Source: Hungatella sp.
GTDB taxonomy: Bacteria > Bacillota > Clostridia > Lachnospirales > Lachnospiraceae
DNA: 56,336 nucleotides
Direction of reading: 5' to 3'
Assembly (NCBI GenBank): GCA_022792815.1
Contig: JAAWBS010000070.1
Coordinates: 1 to 56,336, forward strand
Shown piece after piece: positions 52,255-56,336 of the stretch (the first letter of the stretch is position 1; each line of letters starts with the position of its first letter). Below the pieces are notes generated by a model. It was not told the DNA's origin, ran no database searches, and saw only the letters and a list, made by a program, of their open reading frames with translations. The translations under genes were made by a program, and so were the position numbers.

Positions 52255-53190
52255 ATGGCGCAAAAGGTGACGATTCAGGAAGCCAAGACCAGATTGGACC
52301 GGATGAATCTTGTAGACCGGTTTCTTTTTGACGAGGTGATGGAGTATCAGGATGCCTTTGAGGCGGCAGTGAGCATACTTTTGAGTGAAGAAATCCGATT
52401 GTTGGGCAGGGCGGAGACAGAGAAGGAGTTTCGTCTGTCTCCGGAACTGCGGCAGACCAGACTGGATTCTGTGGCAGTCGATGAAAGACATCGAGTTTTT
52501 ATGGTAGAAATGCAGAAGCGAAACACAAAGAATCTGAAGAAGAGAAGCAGATTTTATCAGGGACATGTAGATGTATCATTGCTGGTGCCGGGAACCGTAG
52601 ATTTTAACAGCCTGAGAGATGTGTGTCAGATCATGGTGACGCCCTTTGACCTCTTTGACAGAGGACGGTATCGGTATACGTTTCGAGGAGTGTGCGTAGA
52701 ATGTCCTGATTTAGAGATCGGAGATGGGGCTTGGAGAGTGTTCATCAATACGAAAGGGAAGAACAGCGGTGAATTTACTCAGGAATTTCTGGACTTTATG
52801 GAATACATCACAGAATCTACCGACGCACGGGCTCAGTCAGCTGCGAGCGGGAGGATAGAGATCATACATAAGAGAGTAAAAGAAGTAAAGCAGTCAGAGA
52901 AGACGGGGGTGAAGGTTGTGCAGAGGTGGGAAGAGCTGGCATTGGAGAGAGAAGAGGGGAAAGCGGAGGGCAAGGCAGAGGGCAAGGCGGAGAGCATCCT
53001 GGACTTGCTTGGTGAATTGGGAGAAATTCCTGAGGATATCGAGGAGAGAGTCTGGGGGCAGAAGGAGGACGGTATCCTGCGCAGCTGGCTGAAGCTGGCG
53101 GCCAGAGCAGAGAGGATAGACGATTTCAGGAGAGAGATCAATCTGTGTTCCGAAGGGGCATATGCAGTTACGTTCACAGGGAACCTGTGA
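52255..53190 (+). CDS. Rpn/PD-(D/E)XK nuclease family protein (putative transposase type)
   Basis: The 311-residue protein fits the Rpn/PDDEXK_2 family: the N-terminal LSEEIRLLG..EFRLSP region, the core LDSVAVDERHRVFMVEMQKR with Asp and the E-x-Q variant of the nuclease motif, and a charged C-terminal helix with three EGKA repeats (near residues 234-246) typical of the family. Such proteins cut DNA and promote RecA-independent recombination. It ends 119 bases upstream of the retron a1 repeat, in the same orientation, and is the only nearby candidate for a retron effector (inference). ATG 52255 has GGAGGGAGGAGAT. Confidence 0.88.
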   Translation: MAQKVTIQEAKTRLDRMNLVDRFLFDEVMEYQDAFEAAVSILLSEEIRLLGRAETEKEFRLSPELRQTRLDSVAVDERHRVFMVEMQKRNTKNLKKRSRFYQGHVDVSLLVPGTVDFNSLRDVCQIMVTPFDLFDRGRYRYTFRGVCVECPDLEIGDGAWRVFINTKGKNSGEFTQEFLDFMEYITESTDARAQSAASGRIEIIHKRVKEVKQSEKTGVKVVQRWEELALEREEGKAEGKAEGKAESILDLLGELGEIPEDIEERVWGQKEDGILRSWLKLAARAERIDDFRREINLCSEGAYAVTFTGNL

Positions 53191-53237
53191 ACAGCAGCGG
53201 CATGAGTGTCACGGGCTGTTACAGCCAGAGAAGGGGG

Positions 53238-53266
53238 TGGACATTTGTTCTTTCCTGTGCTAGAAT
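53238..53266 (+). promoter_or_regulatory. Promoter of the retron RNA
   Basis: TGGACA (53238-53243) and TAGAAT (53261-53266) are 17 bases apart with an extended -10 TG. Transcription would start near 53273, 36 bases before the a1 repeat, with a GGAAACG/CGTTTCT hairpin (53274-53300) in between. Confidence 0.65.
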
Positions 53267-53308
53267 TCTATTAGGAAACGGCAAAGCAATGGGCGTTTCT
53301 TAATTCAG

Positions 53309-53532
53309 GAGAGGGCAGTCAGCTTGACAGCAGCGAAACCGGTGTTGTGAGGCGAGAGGGCTGTAACTGCCGGACGGGCGGCGAGTCGCCGTCTGGGATG
53401 TATGGTTTGGCATCAGTCCGTAATCTGCTCCAAGGTACGGGCCCATGGTATGGGCCTGGCCGCCTGCGGCGGCCTTTATGTACCCCTGCGCAGCTTACGG
53501 TATCAGGATCAAGTGCTGTGGGCTGCCCTCTC
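53309..53532 (+). ncRNA. Retron msr-msd RNA (template and primer)
   Basis: The a1 repeat GAGAGGGCAG (53309-53318) is perfectly complementary to a2 CTGCCCTCTC (53523-53532). An AGC (53321-53323) follows a1, with G53322 as candidate branching guanosine. The msr part has ACAGC/GCTGT (53327-53331, 53360-53364) and a GC-rich hairpin at 53373-53393. The msd is a long stem: CCGTAA (53418) with TTACGG (53495), GGTAC (53434) with GTACC (53480), and at its tip two perfect 7-bp hairpins, GGCCCAT/ATGGGCC (53440-53456) and GGCCGCC/GGCGGCC (53458-53474). It ends 31 bases before the reverse transcriptase ATG. Folding done by eye. Confidence 0.82.
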
Positions 53533-53563
53533 GGAAACTCGACATCATATCAGGAGAGGCGGT

Positions 53564-54556
53564 ATGTGGGATTACAGGGAATTGTGGAAATATTGCGATC
53601 AGGAGCAGATCAGGGACATGCTGTTGTCTTTTCGCCTGCTGGGACATAGGGACTGGCCGGAGGATAGAGTTCTGGCATGTCTTTTTGCTCTCAGCAATCA
53701 TCCGGAAGCCCACTATCATCGGGTACAGATCCCCAAGAAAACAGGAGGATACCGGACGCTGGACGTTCCTGACGGTCTGCTTAAGGAGGTGCAGAGGAAT
53801 ATTCTTCACCATGTGTTGGAGGAATTTTCCCCGTCCCCGGCGGCCGCGGCCTACAAAAAGGGCGGGTCAGCAGTGTGCAACGCGGCTCCTCACAGGGGAA
53901 AGCGTCTGGTCTTAAAGATGGACATCCGGGATTTTTTCGGAAACATTACCTTTCCCATGGTGCTTCATCACGCTTTTCCGGGGAAATATTTTCCAACCTC
54001 CGTGGGAACCATGCTGGCCTCCCTGTGCTGTCTCAGAGAACGGCTCCCCCAGGGGAGTCCGGCTTCTCCGGCTGTCTCCAATCTTGTCATGAGGCCTTTT
54101 GACGAATATATGACTGACTGGTGCGGGCAGAGGGAGATTACATACAGCCGTTACAGCGATGACATGACTTTTTCCGGAGATTTTGACCCGGCAGAGGTGG
54201 TGGGGAAGACAGAAAACTTTCTCAGAGTTTACGGGCTGGAGGCAAACCGAGAGAAGACCAGGGTGTGTACCCACGGTTTTCGGCAGAGCGTGACGGGGAT
54301 CGTGGTCAATGAGAAAGCTCAGCTTCCCAGAGATTACAGGAGAAAGCTGAGGCAGGAGATCCATTACTGCCGCACTTACGGTGTGGAGGGGCATGCACAG
54401 AGGATTGGGATGGCAGAGGGAGGGCAGATCGAGGCGAAAGCCTATCTAGGATCCCTTATGGGGAAGGTCAGTTATCTTCTGTCGGTCAACCCGGAAGATC
54501 GGTGGTTTCGGGAGGCTCGGGAGTTTTTGAGGGAAGAATGGAAGAAACGATCATAG
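53564..54556 (+). CDS. Retron reverse transcriptase
   Basis: The 330-residue enzyme has the RT motifs in order: motif A with Asp120 in LKMDIRDFFGNI, LPQGSPASPAVSN (161-173), and catalytic YSDD (197-200) in YSRYSDDMTFSG. Two marks separate retron RTs from group II intron and DGR enzymes: NAAPH at 106-110 (NAxxH) and VTG at 243-245 in VTGIVVN. It lacks an attached protease, maturase or other domain. The open frame runs back to 53402 through the msd, but ATG 53564 with AGGAGAGG upstream is the natural start. It ends 14 bases before an aldo/keto reductase gene. Confidence 0.92.
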   Translation: MWDYRELWKYCDQEQIRDMLLSFRLLGHRDWPEDRVLACLFALSNHPEAHYHRVQIPKKTGGYRTLDVPDGLLKEVQRNILHHVLEEFSPSPAAAAYKKGGSAVCNAAPHRGKRLVLKMDIRDFFGNITFPMVLHHAFPGKYFPTSVGTMLASLCCLRERLPQGSPASPAVSNLVMRPFDEYMTDWCGQREITYSRYSDDMTFSGDFDPAEVVGKTENFLRVYGLEANREKTRVCTHGFRQSVTGIVVNEKAQLPRDYRRKLRQEIHYCRTYGVEGHAQRIGMAEGGQIEAKAYLGSLMGKVSYLLSVNPEDRWFREAREFLREEWKKRS

Positions 54557-54570
54557 AAGGAGGAAATCGT

Positions 54571-55713
54571 ATGAGATACCGGGAACTTGGAAAGACAGGA
54601 TTAAAGGTCAGTGAGATCGGTCTTGGAGGTGAGTGGCTGGAGCGTCACAATACCGAGGAGGTCAGGGCGGTGATTGACCGCTGTGCCCAGGCGGGGATCA
54701 ATATTTTGGACTGCTGGATGTCAGAGCCCAATGTCCGCTCCAACATCGGGGCAGCCATAGAAGGCCAGAGAGAGCGGTGGCTTATTCAGGGACACATAGG
54801 CTCCACCTGGCAGAATGGCCAGTATGTCCGCAGCCGGGACTTAAAAGAGGTGGGGGAGGCCTTTGGGGATCTTCTGGAGCGGATGCGCACGGATTATATG
54901 GACCTGGGAATGATCCATTTTGTGGACGAGAAGGCGGAGTTTGCCAGGATCATGGGAGGGGAATTTCTGGAGTATGTAAGGGAACTGAAGGCCAAGGGAA
55001 AGATCCGCCATATCGGCATGAGCACCCACAACTCGGACGTGGCCAGACTGGCGGCGGAGAGCGGTATCGTGGAGATGATTCTGTTTTCCGTAAATCCGGC
55101 TTTTGATATGCTTCCTGCCAGCGAGGACCTGGACGAATATTTTAAGGAAGAGCTTGGCGAGGACATCGGAGGCATCGCCCCGGAGCGGGCTCGGCTGTAT
55201 CAGATCTGCGAACAGCAGGGAGTGGGGATCACGGTGATGAAGGGATATGAGGGCGGAAGGCTGTTTCGGGCGGAGACGTCGCCTTTCGGCGTGGCCCTGA
55301 CTCCCATTCAGTGTCTCCACTATGCCTTGACCAGACCGGCGGTGGCCAGTGTCATGGTTGGATGTGACACGCCGGAGCATGTGGATGCGGCGGTGGCCTA
55401 CGAGAGCGCCACAGAGGAGGAGAAAGACTATGCCAGTGTTCTGGCCCATGCCCCCAGACATGCCTATTCCGGCCAGTGCACCTACTGCGGCCACTGCGCC
55501 CCCTGCCCGGCGGGAATCGACATCGCCATGGTGAACAAGCTGTACGATCTGGCTCGGCTCCAGGATACCGTTCCCTCCACGCTGCGGGCCCACTATGAAG
55601 GGCTGTCAAAGCGGGGGGAGGACTGTGTGAAGTGCAGAGGCTGTGAGAGCCGCTGCCCCTTCGGAGTTCCTGTGACGGAGAGGATGGAGAAGGCGGCAGG
55701 GCTGTTTGGGTGA
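54571..55713 (+). CDS. Aldo/keto reductase with C-terminal 4Fe-4S motifs
   Basis: The 380-residue protein has an aldo/keto reductase barrel (MRYRELGKTGLKVSEIGLGG, then MDLGMIHFVDEKAEF and KIRHIGMSTHN) and a ferredoxin-like tail with CTYCGHCAPCPAGIDIA and CVKCRGCESRCPFGV, eight cysteines for two clusters. This is the COG1453-type group of oxidoreductases common in anaerobes; the substrate is unknown. ATG 54571 follows GAAGGAGGAAATCGT, 14 bases after the RT stop, so it may be read from the retron transcript, though no functional link is known. Confidence 0.9.
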   Translation: MRYRELGKTGLKVSEIGLGGEWLERHNTEEVRAVIDRCAQAGINILDCWMSEPNVRSNIGAAIEGQRERWLIQGHIGSTWQNGQYVRSRDLKEVGEAFGDLLERMRTDYMDLGMIHFVDEKAEFARIMGGEFLEYVRELKAKGKIRHIGMSTHNSDVARLAAESGIVEMILFSVNPAFDMLPASEDLDEYFKEELGEDIGGIAPERARLYQICEQQGVGITVMKGYEGGRLFRAETSPFGVALTPIQCLHYALTRPAVASVMVGCDTPEHVDAAVAYESATEEEKDYASVLAHAPRHAYSGQCTYCGHCAPCPAGIDIAMVNKLYDLARLQDTVPSTLRAHYEGLSKRGEDCVKCRGCESRCPFGVPVTERMEKAAGLFG

Positions 55714-55780
55714 TGGGAGACGGCTGACAGGGCAGGAGAGGTTTCCTGTGGGAAGGCAGATCGGAAGAGAAGAGGAATTC

Positions 55781-56336
55781 CTATGGTTTTCCTGGGGTCT
55801 GGCATGCCGCCCACGTCACAGCCACCACCAGAGTCGGCAGCATGTTGGCCACCTTGATCTTTTCCCCCAGATGAGGTTGATCCCCACGCAGAAGATCAGC
55901 ATGGAGCCGGTGAGCGATAAGCTGTCCAGGGCAGCCGGAGTCATGAGGGGGGCGATGACCCGGGAAAGGGCTGTGATCAGTCTCTGAAACAGGGCTACAG
56001 GGACGGCGGAGAAGAGGCAGCCTTTTCCCGTGGAGGCGGTCATAACCAGAATGATGATGAAATCCAGCACCGCTTTGGCGGCGAGAATGGAGTAGTCTCC
56101 CGATATGCCGTCCCGGATCGAGCCCACTACGGCCATGGTGCCGATGCAGACCGTGAGGGAAGCGGTGACAAAGCCTTCTACAAATTCTTTTCCATGGTAC
56201 CGGCGATACCGATGAAGATGACGCACAGACCGCAGGCCGAGGTCAAGGTGTCCTGATATCGGACGGTCATAAATTTTCCAAACACCAGACCGATCAGCCC
56301 TCCGGCCAGGATGCCGGCAGTGTTGATGAGAGTTCC
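55781..56336 (-). pseudogene. Decayed DUF554-family membrane protein (runs off the window)
   Basis: Fragments of a DUF554 (YdfK-like) membrane protein lie in different frames. The 5' part reads GTLINTAGILAGGLIGLVFG and on to VIFIGIAGTMEKN, then hits a stop near 56195. The next frame resumes at KEFVEGFVTASLTVCIGTMA, so roughly 50-60 residues that normally lie between are missing. A second shift at a run of five G near 55870 separates GINLIWG from EKIKVANMLPTLVVAVTWA, which ends at 55781. The start codon is just outside the window. Unless both sites are sequence errors, this is a dead gene. Confidence 0.75.

Noticed and set aside
52940..52995. GKAE repeats in the Rpn gene as a possible slippage switch
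   Set aside because: Short 12-bp in-frame repeats of this type are normal in this family and do not change the frame.
53402..53563. N-terminal extension of the reverse transcriptase frame
   Set aside because: It translates the msd stem; the RT begins normally at ATG 53564 with its own ribosome binding site.
53564..54556. Group II intron or diversity-generating retroelement RT
   Set aside because: No maturase or intron RNA domains V/VI, no variable-repeat pair seen, and NAxxH plus VTG with an a1/a2 RNA favour a retron.

Overview
The window looks like a chromosome segment of a fairly GC-rich, low-oxygen Gram-positive gut bacterium of the Lachnospiraceae (Enterocloster/Clostridium clostridioforme-like; genus is inference). 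Grounds: strong AGGAGG-type ribosome binding sites with ATG/GTG/TTG starts, TTGACA/TATAAT-type promoters, oxygen-labile enzymes (Fe-S serine dehydratase, PPi-dependent phosphofructokinase), class B sortases with pilins, and single-chain PurL. No rRNA, tRNA or CRISPR array was seen.

Layout. 1-143: right part of a MITE-like palindromic element. 342-4229: ABC export operon (ATPase, membrane-anchored extracellular protein, MacB/FtsX-type permease). 4296-6644: nuclease-helicase of the XPD/DinG type, convergent with a LysR regulator. 7621-12977 (histidine phosphatase to 13614): an operon with a circularly permuted ATP-grasp, alpha-E protein, transglutaminase-like protein, two M14-type proteins (one lacking its zinc ligands) and a sigma-like protein without region 4. 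13781-17545: purL, followed by a complete 216-bp palindromic element flanked by 12-bp direct repeats. 17796-20403: small membrane protein, RpiR regulator and GH4 6-phospho-beta-glucosidase.

20531-31330: a pilus locus. It has a BTAD regulator whose frame is broken at a run of nine G, a VWA/Cna-B adhesin with 39-bp tandem repeats, a SipA-like pseudo-signal peptidase, two pilins and two class B sortases. 31353-32228 is a DUF368/PopT-type membrane protein. 32310-46354 is mainly carbon metabolism: uronate breakdown (uxaC, uxaA, eda, kdgK and a paralogue) under a LacI regulator with two matching palindromic operators and an IclR regulator, plus a flotillin, a MupG-like protein, PPi-phosphofructokinase and L-serine dehydratase.

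46330-48295: a two-gene RNA-repair cassette (RNA ligase, then HD-polynucleotide kinase) on the minus strand. 48847-51994: alpha/beta hydrolase, AraC/GyrI regulator and MATE exporter. 52028-54556: an accessory island with an Rpn/PD-(D/E)XK nuclease and a retron: promoter, msr-msd RNA with a 10-bp a1/a2 pair and a branched msd stem, and a reverse transcriptase with NAxxH, YSDD and VTG motifs. The window closes with a ferredoxin-type aldo/keto reductase and a decayed DUF554 gene.

The most interesting points are the retron with no standard effector, the possibly phase-variable pilus regulator, the dead/active M14 pair in a peptide-ligase operon, the RNA-repair pair, and the MITE family with a 65-bp internally deleted member.
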